Numbered from the stretch's first letter, positions 10,824 through 24,756 are shown. The stretch: DNA of 64,000 nucleotides from Vibrio maritimus (GCA_003263775.1 JYJJ01000025.1:62001-126000); one strand, 5' to 3'. The notes: generated from the letters alone by a model not told the origin. Numbers and translations: made by a program.

Positions 10824-11441
10824 TTACATGCGAGCAAGCAGAATCTGTGCTTGTTCAATCATTTTCTTGCGTCCGAACACTAAGTGTCTGCGCTTACCAC
10901 CTACTTGGCGCCATAAAACAGCACTACGAATTCCAGACAGTAGCAGAGCGCGTACTTTCTGTTGAGTCGAGGTTTGCTGAAGTACCGCTGGAGTCCCCGT
11001 TACTTGAATGCGAGGTCCAATTGGGCTGATGACGTCTAAGTAAACGCTAGCGAGGTTGCTGATCATTTGCTCATCGAGTAGCTCGTAGTGATCAAGTTGA
11101 CGCTCAACCATTTGCAATCGATCACCAAGCTGTGCCATAGCATCGTTGCGAGAGTTTAGTTTACGTTCTAGAGCCATCAAGCTAATGATATAGCGGGTGA
11201 TTTCGCTGCCCGTCGGGGTGCTGTCGATCCCATTCACTAGGCACTCGAGTCCAATTTTTAAATCAGACTCGATACCGAACACGTCGAGTGTACTCGACGG
11301 ATTCATGTTAGTGATCGCTTTGATTGAGGTTTCAAACGCGTCTGAATCACAGTAACCGTCTTTAGCAACACGTTGAACGAGGGCAACGGCTTGGCAAATC
11401 CCTGCAAACGCTATAGTACGGTCATAAAGTGTATTAGCCAC
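10824..11441 (-). CDS. hflD: HflD family lysogenization regulator / membrane-associated protein
   Basis: 205-aa protein of the HflD family, which in E. coli antagonises lambda CII and associates with the inner membrane. It is predicted helical: [22 protein letters not shown] at the N-terminus, [16 protein letters not shown] in the middle, and the conserved C-terminal [20 protein letters not shown]. The start is GTG at 11441-11439, with AGGAGAACTAC before it and the family's usual MANTLYDRT start. It lies just downstream of mnmA on the same strand. Intact; natural role outside phage biology is uncertain. Confidence 0.95.
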   Translation of the reverse strand: MANTLYDRTIAFAGICQAVALVQRVAKDGYCDSDAFETSIKAITNMNPSSTLDVFGIESDLKIGLECLVNGIDSTPTGSEITRYIISLMALERKLNSRNDAMAQLGDRLQMVERQLDHYELLDEQMISNLASVYLDVISPIGPRIQVTGTPAVLQQTSTQQKVRALLLSGIRSAVLWRQVGGKRRHLVFGRKKMIEQAQILLARM

Positions 11442-11476
11442 GTAGTTCTCCTAAGAAAATAATCTGCGAATTGTGT

Positions 11477-12586
11477 TTAGATGCGCTCTTCGATGATGCC
11501 GCCACCAAGACAAACATTGCCGCTGTAGAATACCGCAGATTGACCTGGGGTTACTGCGACTTGTGGCTCATCAAAGATCACTTTAATGTTTTCATCGTCG
11601 ATAGGAATGATAGTACAAGGGATATCCTGTTGACGATAACGGGTTTTCACTGTGCATTGTAACGGCTGCGTGATCGCTTGGCGATCGACCCAGTGCAGTT
11701 GCGAAGCGCGAAGTCCATTAGATTTTAGCAGTGGGTGATCAGCACCTTGTACTGCAATAAGGACATTGCGTTTCAGATCTTTCTCTGCAACGTACCAAGG
11801 CTCTTCGTTACCACCACCGCCTTTTTGGCCGCCAATATGCAGGCCTTTACGTTGACCAAGCGTGTGGTACATAAGACCTTGGTGTTCACCGATTTCTTTG
11901 CCTTCAGGCGTCTCGATTTTACCCGGTTGTGCTGGCAAATAGCGAGACAAGAAGTCTGTAAATTTGCGCTCACCGATAAAACAAATACCCGTTGAGTCTT
12001 TTTTCTTGGCCGTAATCAGACCTTGCTCTTCAGCAATGCGTCGTACTTCTGGCTTCTCAAGTTCACCCACAGGGAACAAGCTGCGCGCAACTTGGTCGTG
12101 ACTTAGCGTATAAAGGAAGTAGCTTTGGTCTTTATTGCTGTCTAGGCCACGTAACATTTGTGGTGCTTCACCGTTCTCAGGGAAGGTGCGGCTTACATAG
12201 TGCCCCATGGCAATATAATCAGCATCTAGCACTTCATCTGCAAACTCTAAGAACGCTTTAAACTTGATTTCTTTGTTACAAAGAATGTCTGGGTTTGGCG
12301 TACGACCCGCTTTGTATTCGGCAAGGAAGTATTCGAAAACATTGTCCCAATACTCAGCCGCAAAGTTGATCGTGTGCAGGTGGATACCTAGCTTGTCACA
12401 AACCGCTTGTGCGTCGGCAAGATCTTCCGCTGCTGTGCAGTATTCCTCGTTATCATCTTCTTCCCAGTTCTTCATGAACAGGCCTTCTACTTGGTAGCCT
12501 TGCTGTTTCAGAAGATAGGCAGAAACAGAGGAGTCTACACCGCCGGACATCCCGACAATCACTTTCTTTTGGCTGTTATCAGACAT
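11477..12586 (-). CDS. mnmA: tRNA-specific 2-thiouridylase MnmA
   Basis: Transfers sulfur to the C2 position of wobble U34 in tRNA-Lys, -Glu and -Gln, using ATP and a relay persulfide. Seen: the PP-loop [15 protein letters not shown] at residues 12-26, catalytic cysteine in [12 protein letters not shown], second catalytic cysteine in [11 protein letters not shown], and [10 protein letters not shown]. The start is set at [11 protein letters not shown] (ATG at 12586-12584), preceded by AGGTGG; an upstream in-frame ATG lacks family residues. Length is 369 aa, as usual. It is the first gene of the mnmA-hflD transcript. Intact. Confidence 0.97.
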   Translation of the reverse strand: MSDNSQKKVIVGMSGGVDSSVSAYLLKQQGYQVEGLFMKNWEEDDNEEYCTAAEDLADAQAVCDKLGIHLHTINFAAEYWDNVFEYFLAEYKAGRTPNPDILCNKEIKFKAFLEFADEVLDADYIAMGHYVSRTFPENGEAPQMLRGLDSNKDQSYFLYTLSHDQVARSLFPVGELEKPEVRRIAEEQGLITAKKKDSTGICFIGERKFTDFLSRYLPAQPGKIETPEGKEIGEHQGLMYHTLGQRKGLHIGGQKGGGGNEEPWYVAEKDLKRNVLIAVQGADHPLLKSNGLRASQLHWVDRQAITQPLQCTVKTRYRQQDIPCTIIPIDDENIKVIFDEPQVAVTPGQSAVFYSGNVCLGGGIIEERI

Positions 12587-12733
12587 GTATAAATACCACC
12601 TAATTAAATTGGACGCCGATTCTAGCAGAAACCAAACCAGCAATACAGTTCCGCGAGTTGAATCACACTTTTATAAACCTCTCAAATGCGTCCTAATAGG
12701 GAGAAAAACAAGGCTTATAACAAAAAATTTGAT

Positions 12734-12749
12734 ACGTAAACGTTTGCTA
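12734..12749 (+). promoter_or_regulatory. Candidate PurR box upstream of gsk
   Basis: ACGTAAACGTTTGCTA matches 13 of 16 positions of the PurR consensus and keeps the AAACGTTTG core. It lies about 87 bases before the gsk start, within the mnmA/gsk divergent region. It is weaker than the purB site. Confidence 0.55.
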
Positions 12750-12835
12750 AAATTGCGTATGTTGCGAGGTAATCTATACAGAGGTAGAATCGCCGCCCTT
12801 AACCCTTCTTATTTACTTATGACGAAGACAACCGT

Positions 12836-14140
12836 ATGAAATTCCCAGGCCAAAGAAAGTCAAAGCACTACTTCCCTGTCCACGAGCGAGATCTGCTTGT
12901 CAGCCAATCGCAGATCAGCAAGAAGATGTCACGTACGCACATCATTGGTATTGATCAAACCTTGGTGGATATTGAAGCAAAAGTCGACAGCAGTGTGATC
13001 GATAAGTTTGGCCTAAGTAAAGGGCACTCGTTGGTTATTGATGACCAAGCGGCGGAAGCTTTATATAACGAGTTGAAGGATAAAGAACTGATCACCAATG
13101 AATACGCCGGTGGAACCATTGGTAATACTTTGCACAATTACTCTGTATTAGCAGATGATAAGTCGGTACTGCTTGGTGTTATGAGTGCTGATATTAAGAT
13201 TGGTAGCTATGGTTACCGCTATCTGTGTAATACGTCTAGCCGAATGGATCTTAATTATCTTCAAGGTGTGGAAGGGGCAATTGGTCGCTGCTTTACCTTG
13301 ATCACTGAAGATGGCGAACGCACTTTCGCAATCAGTGAAGGGCAGATGAACCAACTTCGCGCAGACAGTATTCCTGAAAAAATCTTCAAAAAAGCGTCTG
13401 CTTTGGTTTTAACCGCGTATTTGGTGCGTTGTAAAGATGGTGACCCAATGCCAGAAGCAACGATGCAAGCAATTGAGTACGCCAAAAAATATAATGTCCC
13501 AGTTGTATTAACGCTTGGTACACGCTTTGTTATTCAGGACGATCCTGAATATTGGCGCGACTTCTTGAAACAGCATGTTTCTGTTGTTGCAATGAATGAA
13601 GATGAAGCGGAAGCACTCACCGGTGAAAAAGATCCATTAGCAGCTTCAGATAAAGCGCTTGATTGGGTTGATTTGGTGCTTTGTACTGCGGGCCCTGTCG
13701 GTTTGTACATGGCGGGTTATACAGAAGATGCATCTAAACGTGAAACGAGTTTACCTCTATTACCAGGCTGTATTGCTGAATTCAATCGTTTTGAATTTAG
13801 TCGACCAGCGGTAAAAGATGCCTGTGATAATCCTATTAAAGTCTATTCACATATTGCGCCTTATATGGGCGGCCCAGAAAAGATTAAGAATACTAATGGT
13901 GCGGGTGATGCTGCGTTGTCTGCGTTGCTACATGATATGGCGGCCAATAAATACCATAAAGAAAATGTGCCTAACTCAAGTAAACACCAACATACTTTCT
14001 TGACGTATTCATCATTCTCACAAGTGTGTAAGTACTCGAACCGTGCAAGCTACGAAGTATTGGTTCAGCACTCACCACGCCTTTCTAGAGGTTTACCTGA
14101 AAGAGAAGATAGCCTTGAAGAGGCTTATTGGGAAAGATAA
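12836..14140 (+). CDS. gsk: Inosine-guanosine kinase
   Basis: PfkB-family purine nucleoside salvage kinase phosphorylating guanosine and inosine with ATP. 434 aa, the same length as the E. coli enzyme. The N-terminus is MKFPGQRKSKHYFPV, substrate-side motifs include YAGGTIGNTLHNYSVL, and the phosphate-binding catalytic motif is NTNGAGDAALSALLHD. The C-terminus continues with HTFLTYSSFSQVCKYSNRASYEVL, typical of Gsk. It stands alone between mnmA (divergent) and hns (convergent), with a strong terminator overlapping its stop. Intact. Confidence 0.96.
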   Translation: MKFPGQRKSKHYFPVHERDLLVSQSQISKKMSRTHIIGIDQTLVDIEAKVDSSVIDKFGLSKGHSLVIDDQAAEALYNELKDKELITNEYAGGTIGNTLHNYSVLADDKSVLLGVMSADIKIGSYGYRYLCNTSSRMDLNYLQGVEGAIGRCFTLITEDGERTFAISEGQMNQLRADSIPEKIFKKASALVLTAYLVRCKDGDPMPEATMQAIEYAKKYNVPVVLTLGTRFVIQDDPEYWRDFLKQHVSVVAMNEDEAEALTGEKDPLAASDKALDWVDLVLCTAGPVGLYMAGYTEDASKRETSLPLLPGCIAEFNRFEFSRPAVKDACDNPIKVYSHIAPYMGGPEKIKNTNGAGDAALSALLHDMAANKYHKENVPNSSKHQHTFLTYSSFSQVCKYSNRASYEVLVQHSPRLSRGLPEREDSLEEAYWER

Positions 14141-14170
14141 AAAAAGCGCCAACTATTGGCGCTTTTTTTG
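14139..14170. terminator. Bidirectional terminator gsk / hns
   Basis: AAAAAAGCGCC / GGCGCTTTTTTT hairpin with a 7-base loop, starting at the gsk stop codon; the A run also serves as T run for the converging hns transcript. Confidence 0.9.
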
Positions 14171-14192
14171 TAAATGACTAAAGGGCTTTGAA

Positions 14193-14600
14193 TTAAATTT
14201 CAAAGTCTTCTAGAGATTTGCCTGCGTCTAGTGCTGCTTGGATAACAGAAGGTGTACGACCTTGACCTGTCCAAGTTTTTTCTGCGCCAGTTGCGTCTAC
14301 ATATTTGTATTTTGCAGGACGGGGAGCGCGCTTAGCTTTTGTTTTGCCTTTAGACTCACCAGAAAGTGCTGCAATAAGATCTTCAACGTCAATGCCGTCT
14401 TGAGCGATCATTTGTGCATATTCAGTTAGCTTAGCTTCACGAGCTTGTTTTGCTGCACGCTCTTCTGCTTCCGCTTCTTGTCTTTCACTAACAACAGTGG
14501 TTAGTTTTTCTAGTGCTTCTTCCAGTTGCTCAAGAGTAAGTTCACGAGCAAATGCACGCAGGCTACGAATATTAAGTAGAGTTTTAGTTAATTCAGACAT
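14193..14600 (-). CDS. hns: H-NS family nucleoid protein (VicH-type)
   Basis: 135-aa nucleoid-structuring and silencing protein. The N-terminal oligomerisation region (about residues 1-65) is helical and rich in Glu/Ala, with LNIRSLRAFARELTLEQLE at the start. A basic linker GKTKAKRAPRPAKYKY follows, and the C-terminal DNA-binding domain carries the core TWTGQGRTP (consensus TWTGxGRxP), which inserts into the AT-rich minor groove. Length and layout match Vibrio VicH/H-NS. The long AT-rich region upstream fits the autoregulation usual for hns. Intact. Confidence 0.97.
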   Translation of the reverse strand: MSELTKTLLNIRSLRAFARELTLEQLEEALEKLTTVVSERQEAEAEERAAKQAREAKLTEYAQMIAQDGIDVEDLIAALSGESKGKTKAKRAPRPAKYKYVDATGAEKTWTGQGRTPSVIQAALDAGKSLEDFEI

Positions 14601-15110
14601 GACATTCCCATGAGTTATTTATTTGGTTTCGATTAATAATAAACATCAAATTTAAAATTGACAATATTTTCATAGTGTCAAAACAATAAAAATAAGAATT
14701 CTTACAGAAACTTGATAATTGATGATGATTAACGTGCTCAAAACCTGACGCTCAGGAAAGATTGGCGCAATATTGATTCAATTGTGAATCTTTCTTCATA
14801 AAAGTCATTAAATTTTTGGACTTTGTTGCATATTGTACTAGAAGCTTGATTTGTAGCGTGTATCAATAGAGATAAAGTAATTATTCAACTTACTACTGAT
14901 GTATTTATAACCGCAACGTTATTAAAAACTTTATAAAACAATATGGATTACGTCGCATAAATCGCTAGTAGTGTGATTGAGTTTGCTAAAATGTATCGAG
15001 ATAGCTTTGATACTCCGATGTTCACAAACAGAGTCAATTCTTTACCAAGTTGCAACATCATTCATGTTGCAATTGACGATTTCATAAGTACAATGGCTCG
15101 CACCTAATGC
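14601..15110. other. Long AT-rich divergent regulatory region of hns
   Basis: About 510 bases without a supportable gene. It has many A/T tracts, expected of an H-NS autoregulated promoter. Nearest to hns, TTGACA-N12-TGTCAA forms an inverted repeat at 14658-14681; read on the reverse strand, its TTGACA could be the hns -35 with a poor -10 (TTTAAA) about 19 bases on. No other motif is assigned. Confidence 0.45.
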
Positions 15111-15165
15111 AAGAGAAAGCACATTCTTTCACTCTAGTTGCTCTGACTAGTGAATGATTTCTCTT
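15111..15165 (+). other. Extended RNA hairpin directly before the lysine aptamer
   Basis: Outer arms AAGAGAAA (15111-15118) and TTTCTCTT (15158-15165) are perfectly complementary. Inner arms TTCACTCTAGT (15128-15138) and ACTAGTGAA (15146-15154) pair with one bulged C. The hairpin ends where the riboswitch begins. There is no T run, so it is not a standard terminator; its role is unknown. Confidence 0.5.
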
Positions 15166-15342
15166 GATGTAGAGGCGCGATAATGATCAGTAACCATCGT
15201 TGGGGTGATACCAATGAACGGTGATGAAAGGCATTGTCGCCGAAGTGAGAAAAGACCATCAATCTTCCTCGCTGGGGTTGTCTTCGAAAGGAACAACACT
15301 GCCATAGTCTATTATATTGTTAAACTATGGAGCGCTACTGTA
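15165..15342 (+). promoter_or_regulatory. Lysine riboswitch (L box)
   Basis: The conserved blocks occur in the right order: GTAGAGGCGCG, AGTAACC, GATGAAAGG, TCGCCGAAGTGAG, CGCTGGGGTTG, TGCCA and GGAGCGCTAC. The final GUAG/CUAC pairing closes P1. It precedes the NhaC-family gene at 15455 by about 110 bases. The expression platform probably involves CTACTGTAG (15335-15343), the 3' side of P1, which can also pair over nine positions (one G-U) with CTGCAGTAG at 15419-15427. Lysine binding is known for the family; the switch mechanism here is inferred. Confidence 0.96.
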
Positions 15343-15454
15343 GGGTTGGGTGAAGTGTTCGCTTCCCTTTCGCTTAGTTCAACGTTTGCGTCTGGACTTC
15401 TCGTCTATTGACGCATGTCTGCAGTAGATCTCTGACCATAATAAAAACTGGTTT

Positions 15455-17063
15455 TTGAAGATCATGAATTTAATCGATTTTGCTACATCACCATTATCAC
15501 TGCTACCGCCGATCGTAGCATTGAGTTTGGCTATTATTACCCGTCGCGTTTTACTGTCTTTGGGTGTTGGTATCGTTTTGGGTGCCTTCTTACTAAATGA
15601 CTATTCTGCAGTCAACGCTGCAGGCTATGTGTTCGACACCGTTTCTGGTGTGGTTATTGAAGACGGTGGCTGAATACTTGGAACATGAGTATTGTTGGCT
15701 TCTTGTTGCTATTGGGCATGATGACTGCGTTGCTGACGCTGTCTGGTGGCACCAAAGCTTTTGCTGAATGGGCGCAGGCTCGAGTGAAAAGCAAGCGTGG
15801 TTCAAAGCTACTGGCAGCATTTCTAGGCGTATTTATTTTTGTTGATGATTACTTTAATAGCCTAGCAGTCGGTGCGATTTCTCGTCCTGTTACTGACCGT
15901 TTCTACGTATCACGTGCGAAGCTAGCCTATATTCTAGACTCTACTGCCGCGCCAATGTGTGTGCTTATGCCAGCATCAAGCTGGGGTGCGTACATCATGA
16001 CTATCGTTAGCGGTATCTTGGTTGCCCATGGTATTACAGAATATTCTGCAATTGGTGCTTACGTTCGCCTTATTCCGATGAACTTCTACGCTGTATTTGC
16101 ACTCTTGATGGTGTTTGCCGTTGCCTGGTTCCAACTTGATGTGGGTCCAATGCGCAAGCATGAGCTGAACGCGAAACAAGGTCTAGGTTTCGATAAGGAT
16201 AAAGAGAACGACGCAAAAGAAGCGCATGAGCTGAACGAAGAGCTGGATATTAAAGAAAGCGATTTTGGTTCTGTTTCTGACCTAGTTCTGCCTATCTTAG
16301 TTTTAATCGGCGCTATGATTGCTGCGATGATTTACACTGGTGGCCAAGCTCTGGCTGCGGATGATATTGCATTTAACTTACTTGGTGCATTTGAAAATAC
16401 CGATGTAGGTACTTCGCTTATTTACGGTGGTTCTGCAGGTCTTCTAACGGCGGTATTCACTGTTGTTAAACAAAAGCTGTCTGCTGCTGATATCGCAACG
16501 ACGATGTGGATTGGTGCAAAATCCATGTTTGGTGCCATTCTTATTCTATTCTTTGCGTGGTCTATCGGTTCTGTTATTGGTGACATGAAGACAGGTGCTT
16601 ACCTATCGTCAACAGTACAAGGCAACATCAATGTACATTGGCTACCAGTTATCCTGTTCTTATTGTCTGGTCTGATGGCGTTCTCTACAGGTACATCTTG
16701 GGTACATTCGGCATCATGCTACCAATCGCAGGTGACATGGCAGGCGCAACAGATATTGCAATGATGCTACCTATGTTAGGTGCGGTACTAGCGGGTTCGG
16801 TGTTCGGTGACCACTGTTCGCCAATTTCAGATACGACGATTCTCTCTTCTACGGGTGCACGTTGTAATCACATTGACCACGTATCTACGCAGTTGCCATA
16901 TGCGCTTTCTGTTGCGTTGGTTTCTTGTGTTGGCTTTATTACGCTTGGTATGACAACGTCAGTCGCGATTTCTTTTGCGGCGGCTACAGTGACGTTTATC
17001 GCAGTGTGTTTCGTGCTGTCCGCACTTTCTAAGGCTAGAATGGCCAAGGAAGCGAGTGTATAA
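15455..17063 (+). CDS. NhaC-superfamily transporter, predicted lysine carrier (two frame breaks)
   Basis: About 536-aa inner-membrane carrier of the NhaC Na+/H+ antiporter superfamily with 11-12 hydrophobic segments. Family motifs include [48 protein letters not shown] and [21 protein letters not shown]. Breaks are near 15672 (GGCTG[G]AAT) and at the G run 16700-16702 (three G; four needed). A lysine riboswitch in its leader makes lysine uptake the likely function; comparative genomics has named such riboswitch-linked NhaC carriers LysW. True Na+/H+ exchange is the alternative. ATG at 15464 (MNLIDFA) is also possible as start. Terminator at 17084-17112. Confidence 0.9.
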
Positions 17064-17083
17064 ATAAATCATTTGATTGATCG

Positions 17084-17112
17084 AGGAGTCCATGAAATGG
17101 GCTCCTTTTTTT
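17084..17112 (+). terminator. Terminator of the NhaC-family gene
   Basis: Stem AGGAGtCCAT / ATGGgCTCCT with loop GAA, followed by nine T. Confidence 0.88.
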
Positions 17113-17269
17113 TTGTTTGTTGCTAAAGGACCAACTAGTAAGTGCAGCTATTTCCATACTAATTAGCTAGTACGAAAAAAAATTAGCCCGATCTGTAAAA
17201 TAGGGGTTGAAAATCGGCATGAGCTTAGTTAGTGTGAGGGTACAGATACAAAGGAACCCAGTAATAAGT

Positions 17270-17320
17270 ATGCAAAAATTTGATATGAACATTCATCATC
17301 ATTACCATCACCCAGCTTAG
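17270..17320 (+). CDS. hisL: his operon leader peptide
   Basis: A 16-codon open frame, MQKFDMNIHHHYHHPA, carries five histidine codons in the core HHHYHH. It is preceded by AAGGAACCCAGTAATAAGT and followed directly by a series of mutually exclusive hairpins and a terminator. It acts as histidine-tRNA sensor by ribosome stalling, as in enterobacterial hisL. Too short for standard gene finding but unmistakable by composition and position. Confidence 0.95.
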   Translation: MQKFDMNIHHHYHHPA

Positions 17321-17324
17321 TCTT

Positions 17325-17427
17325 TCGGGAGATGTCTGCATACCCGAGAGCTAGGTAAAACTCTCGGAGGTTCGATTTAAGATTTAAAGAATGAAACCCT
17401 CGGGAGACCAAAACTCCCGAGGGTTTT
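17325..17427 (+). terminator. Transcription attenuator of the his operon
   Basis: Terminator stem AACCCTCGGGAG / CTCCCGAGGGTT plus T run at 17395-17427. Alternative pairings upstream are TCGGG (17325-17329) with CCCGA (17343-17347) and CCGAGAG (17344-17350) with CTCTCGG (17361-17367). CTCGGAGGTT can compete with the left arm of the terminator. This is the classic arrangement of pause, antiterminator and terminator. Confidence 0.93.
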
Positions 17428-17473
17428 TTCGTTTTATAATTTCAAAATCAATAATTTGCACAGGGATACAGCA

Positions 17474-18370
17474 ATGCAAACACAACGCCTAAGAATTGCG
17501 ATTCAAAAAAAGGGTCGCCTAAGTAAAGAGAGCCAAGACCTACTGAAAAAGTGTGGTGTTAAGTTCAACGTAATGGGTGAGCGTCTTGTTGTACACTCAC
17601 TAAATATGCCAATCGATCTTCTGCTTGTTCGAGATGATGACATCCCTGGCTTAATTATGGATGGCGTGGTGGATCTTGGCTTCATCGGTGAGAACGAACT
17701 GGAAGAAGTGCGCCTTGACCGTATAGCACTGGGTGAGGCAAATGAGTTCAAAACGCTTCGCCGTCTAGATTTTGGTGGTTGCCGTCTATCTATCGCCATT
17801 GATAAAGACGAAACATACAACGGTCCTCAAGATCTTGCTGGTAAACGTATCGCCACCACCTACCCACAACTTCTTAAAGCGTATATGGATGAGCAAGGCG
17901 TCGACTTTAGCGCATGTATGCTAACCGGCTCTGTTGAGGTTGCGCCGCGTGCAGGTCTTGCTGACGCAATCGCGGACTTAGTTTCAACAGGAGCGACGCT
18001 TGAAGCGAATGGTCTAAAAGAAGCTGAAGTCATTTTCCGCTCGAAAGCGACACTTATTCAGCGTATGGGTGAATTTGATGCTGACAAGCTAGCACTTATC
18101 GACAAGCTTCTTACTCGCATGCAAGGTGTTCAACAGGCGAAAGAGTCTAAATACATCATGCTGCACGCGCCAGTTGAGAAATTAGAGCAAATTAAATCAC
18201 TGCTTCCTGGTGCAGAAGATCCAACTGTATTGCCACTCTCGACAGATAAAGAGCGCGTAGCGGTTCACCTAGTGAGCACAGAGAACTTGTTCTGGGAAAC
18301 GATGGAACAGCTTAAAGAACTGGGTGCAAGCTCTATTCTTGTCCTTCCAATTGAGAAGATGATGGGGTAA
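17474..18370 (+). CDS. hisG: ATP phosphoribosyltransferase
   Basis: First enzyme of histidine synthesis: ATP + PRPP to phosphoribosyl-ATP; feedback-inhibited by histidine. 298 aa, long (HisG-L) form with the C-terminal ACT-like regulatory domain (after about residue 225: [22 protein letters not shown]). The PRPP-binding region is [27 protein letters not shown]. The ATG at 17474 is chosen: it follows AGGGATACAGCA and matches the family start ([14 protein letters not shown]). An upstream TTG would add six residues. Stop is three bases before hisD. Intact. Confidence 0.96.
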   Translation: MQTQRLRIAIQKKGRLSKESQDLLKKCGVKFNVMGERLVVHSLNMPIDLLLVRDDDIPGLIMDGVVDLGFIGENELEEVRLDRIALGEANEFKTLRRLDFGGCRLSIAIDKDETYNGPQDLAGKRIATTYPQLLKAYMDEQGVDFSACMLTGSVEVAPRAGLADAIADLVSTGATLEANGLKEAEVIFRSKATLIQRMGEFDADKLALIDKLLTRMQGVQQAKESKYIMLHAPVEKLEQIKSLLPGAEDPTVLPLSTDKERVAVHLVSTENLFWETMEQLKELGASSILVLPIEKMMG

Positions 18371-18373
18371 TCG

Positions 18374-20749
<2,376 letters not shown>

Positions 20750-20780
20750 GCACTGGTGCAATAGAAAAAGGATTTATAGA

Positions 20781-21854
20781 GTGAGCAACCAACAGAAAAT
20801 TTTATTTATTGACCGCGACGGCACGTTAATTGTCGAGCCGCCAGTGGACTTTCAAGTTGACCGTCTAGACAAGTTGAAACTTGAGCCATACGTCATTCCA
20901 AGCCTACTAGCACTGCAAGATGCAGGGTACCGCCTAGTGATGGTGACCAACCAAGATGGACTTGGTACTGATAGCTACCCACAAGCTGACTTCGATGCCC
21001 CACATAACATGATGATGGAGATTTTCGAGTCTCAAGGCGTTAAGTTTGATGATGTGCTTATTTGCCCGCACTTTGACGAAGACAACTGCTCGTGCCGCAA
21101 GCCTAAGCTGGGACTGGTCAAAGAGTATCTACAAAGCGGCAAAGTGGACTTCAAAACCTCAGCAGTGATTGGCGATCGTCACACCGATCTTCAACTTGCG
21201 GAGAACATAGCGATTCGTGGTATTCAGTACAACCCTGAAACCATGGGTTGGAAGCAGATCCTAAAAGATCTCACCGTGAAAGCTCGTACAGCGGAAGTGG
21301 TACGTACCACGAAAGAAACCGACATCAAAGTGTTCGTAAACCTCGATGAAGCTGGCGGCAACGAAATATCAACGGGTATGGGTTTCTTCGACCACATGCT
21401 GGATCAAATCGCCACGCACGGCGGCTTCCAGATGAAGTGTCTTGTGAAAGGCGATTTGCACATTGATGATCACCACACCATTGAAGATACGGCACTGGCA
21501 TTAGGCCAAGCGCTAAAAGAGGCACTTGGTGACAAGCGTGGTATTGGCCGTTTTGGTTTCAGCCTGCCAATGGATGAGTGCCTTGCGCAGTGTGGTTTGG
21601 ATCTTTCTGGGCGCCCTTATCTTAAGTTTGATGCGCAGTTCTCTCGCGAGCAAGTGGGTGACCTGTCGACAGAAATGGTCGTGCACTTCTTCCGTTCACT
21701 GACAGATACGCTAGCGTGTACGCTGCACCTATCTTCATCTGGCGATAATGACCACCACATTATCGAGAGCCTCTTTAAGGCGTTCGGCCGCACACTTCGT
21801 CAGGCGATTAAAGTGGAAGGCAATGAGCTACCAAGCAGTAAAGGAGTCTTGTAA
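20781..21854 (+). CDS. hisB: Bifunctional histidinol-phosphatase / imidazoleglycerol-phosphate dehydratase
   Basis: Two enzymes in one 357-aa chain (E. coli 355). The N-terminal HAD phosphatase has the nucleophile motif FIDRDGT (residues 8-14) and a zinc loop [15 protein letters not shown]. The C-terminal IGP dehydratase (from about 168) has [33 protein letters not shown] and [18 protein letters not shown], with the histidine clusters binding manganese. The start is GTG at 20781, with AAAGGATTTATAGA before it; an upstream start would overlap hisC out of family alignment. Stop overlaps the hisH start. Intact. Confidence 0.95.
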   Translation: MSNQQKILFIDRDGTLIVEPPVDFQVDRLDKLKLEPYVIPSLLALQDAGYRLVMVTNQDGLGTDSYPQADFDAPHNMMMEIFESQGVKFDDVLICPHFDEDNCSCRKPKLGLVKEYLQSGKVDFKTSAVIGDRHTDLQLAENIAIRGIQYNPETMGWKQILKDLTVKARTAEVVRTTKETDIKVFVNLDEAGGNEISTGMGFFDHMLDQIATHGGFQMKCLVKGDLHIDDHHTIEDTALALGQALKEALGDKRGIGRFGFSLPMDECLAQCGLDLSGRPYLKFDAQFSREQVGDLSTEMVVHFFRSLTDTLACTLHLSSSGDNDHHIIESLFKAFGRTLRQAIKVEGNELPSSKGVL

Positions 21855-22470
21855 TGACCACCCAAAATGTTGTCATTATCGATACTGGCTGCGCCAACGT
21901 TTCTTCGGTTAAGTTTGCAATTGAGCGTCTTGGCTACCAAGTGGTTATCTCTAAAGAGCCAGAAGTGGTTTTAGCTGCAGATAAACTGTTTTTGCCAGGC
22001 GTTGGTACGGCTAGTGAAGCAATGAAAAACCTCGAAGAACGTAACCTCATCGAGCTAGTAAAGCAGGTTGAAAAGCCCGTGCTTGGGATCTGTCTTGGTA
22101 TGCAGCTGCTTGGTAAGCTTTCTCAAGAGAAAGGCCAAAAGGCAGATGAGCTTGTTGAGTGTCTAGGTTTATGTGAAGGCGAAGTAAGACGTCTAGAAAC
22201 GGGTGACTTGCCACTGCCGCACATGGGCTGGAATACAGTGAAAGCGGCACAGGGAAATTCACTTTTTGCGGGTATTGAAGAGGGCGAGTACTTCTACTTT
22301 GTACATAGCTTCGGTATGCCAGTGGGCGACTACACCATCGCGGAGTGTGATTACGGGAAACCGTTTAGCGCAGCGATTCAGAGCGGTAACTACTATGGCG
22401 TGCAGTTCCACCCAGAGCGCTCTTCGAAAGCGGGTTCAAGCTGATTCAGAACTTCCTTGAATTGGTATAA
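21854..22470 (+). CDS. hisH: Imidazole glycerol phosphate synthase, glutaminase subunit (frame break at the C-terminus)
   Basis: Class I glutamine amidotransferase supplying ammonia to HisF. Catalytic triad: Cys in [10 protein letters not shown], His and Glu in VQFHPERS. It starts with TAATG overlap to hisB. A base is missing near 22438 (TTCAA[A]GCTG), producing a premature stop at 22444. Restoring it gives [11 protein letters not shown] and TAA at 22468-22470, 205 aa, as usual for the family. Confidence 0.93.
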
Positions 22471-24057
<1,587 letters not shown>

Positions 24058-24061
<4 letters not shown>

Positions 24062-24684
24062 GCCAAACAGCTGCAGATTTAACACAGCGTATCGACTGGG
24101 AAAAAGTAGACGGTATGGTTCCAGCGATCGTCCAAGACTTTCAATCTAGCCAAGTGCTTATGATGGGTTACATGAATCCAGCTGCGCTTGAAAAAACGCT
24201 AGATACCGAGCAAGTGACTTTCTTTTCACGCACTAAATCTCGCCTGTGGACTAAGGGCGAAACATCAGGAAATGTCCTTCAGCTTAAGAACATCTCTTTG
24301 GATTGCGATAATGACACCTTACTAGTCAAGGTCGATCCAATCGGTCCAACGTGTCATACCGGAACAACAACGTGTTTTGATGGCGATGCTCAAGAGGAGT
24401 CGCAAATGGTGTGGCTTCATCAGCTTGAGCAGCTTCTTGCCGCTCGAAAAGATGCGGATCCGGAATCTTCTTATACCGCGAGCCTCTATGCCCGCGGCAC
24501 CAAGCGTATATCGCAAAAGGTGGGCGAAGAAGGCGTTGAAGTCGCGCTTGCGGCAACGTCGGGTGACAAGGATGAGCTAGTGTGTGAATCTGCCGATCTT
24601 ATCTATCACTTGATGGTGCTGCTACAAGACCAAGGCTTGTCGATGAATGATGTTGTAAACAAGCTTAAAGAGCGTCATAAGTAG
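24058..24684 (+). CDS. hisI: Bifunctional phosphoribosyl-AMP cyclohydrolase / phosphoribosyl-ATP pyrophosphatase
   Basis: HisIE fusion, 208 aa, catalysing steps two and three of the pathway. The N-terminal cyclohydrolase (residues about 1-115) has [18 protein letters not shown], the metal motif LDCDNDT and [12 protein letters not shown]. The C-terminal pyrophosphatase has [21 protein letters not shown] and the acidic helices [24 protein letters not shown] split as in MazG-like folds. Last gene of the operon, followed by a strong terminator. Intact. Confidence 0.95.
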
Positions 24685-24702
24685 CAACCTAAAATACCAA
24701 TC

Positions 24703-24739
24703 AAAAAGGCCAGCGATTCATTAATCGCTGGCCTTTTTA
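24703..24739. terminator. Terminator at the end of the his operon
   Basis: AAAAAGGCCAGCGATT / AATCGCTGGCCTTTTT hairpin, symmetric, so it can also stop the converging metS transcript. Confidence 0.93.
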
Positions 24740-24756
24740 CTGTTAATGCTTGCCCA

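Noticed and set aside
15205-15411. 68-codon open frame upstream of the NhaC-family gene
   Set aside because: It lies almost wholly inside the lysine riboswitch aptamer; the sequence constraint is RNA structure, and no ribosome site or family similarity is seen.
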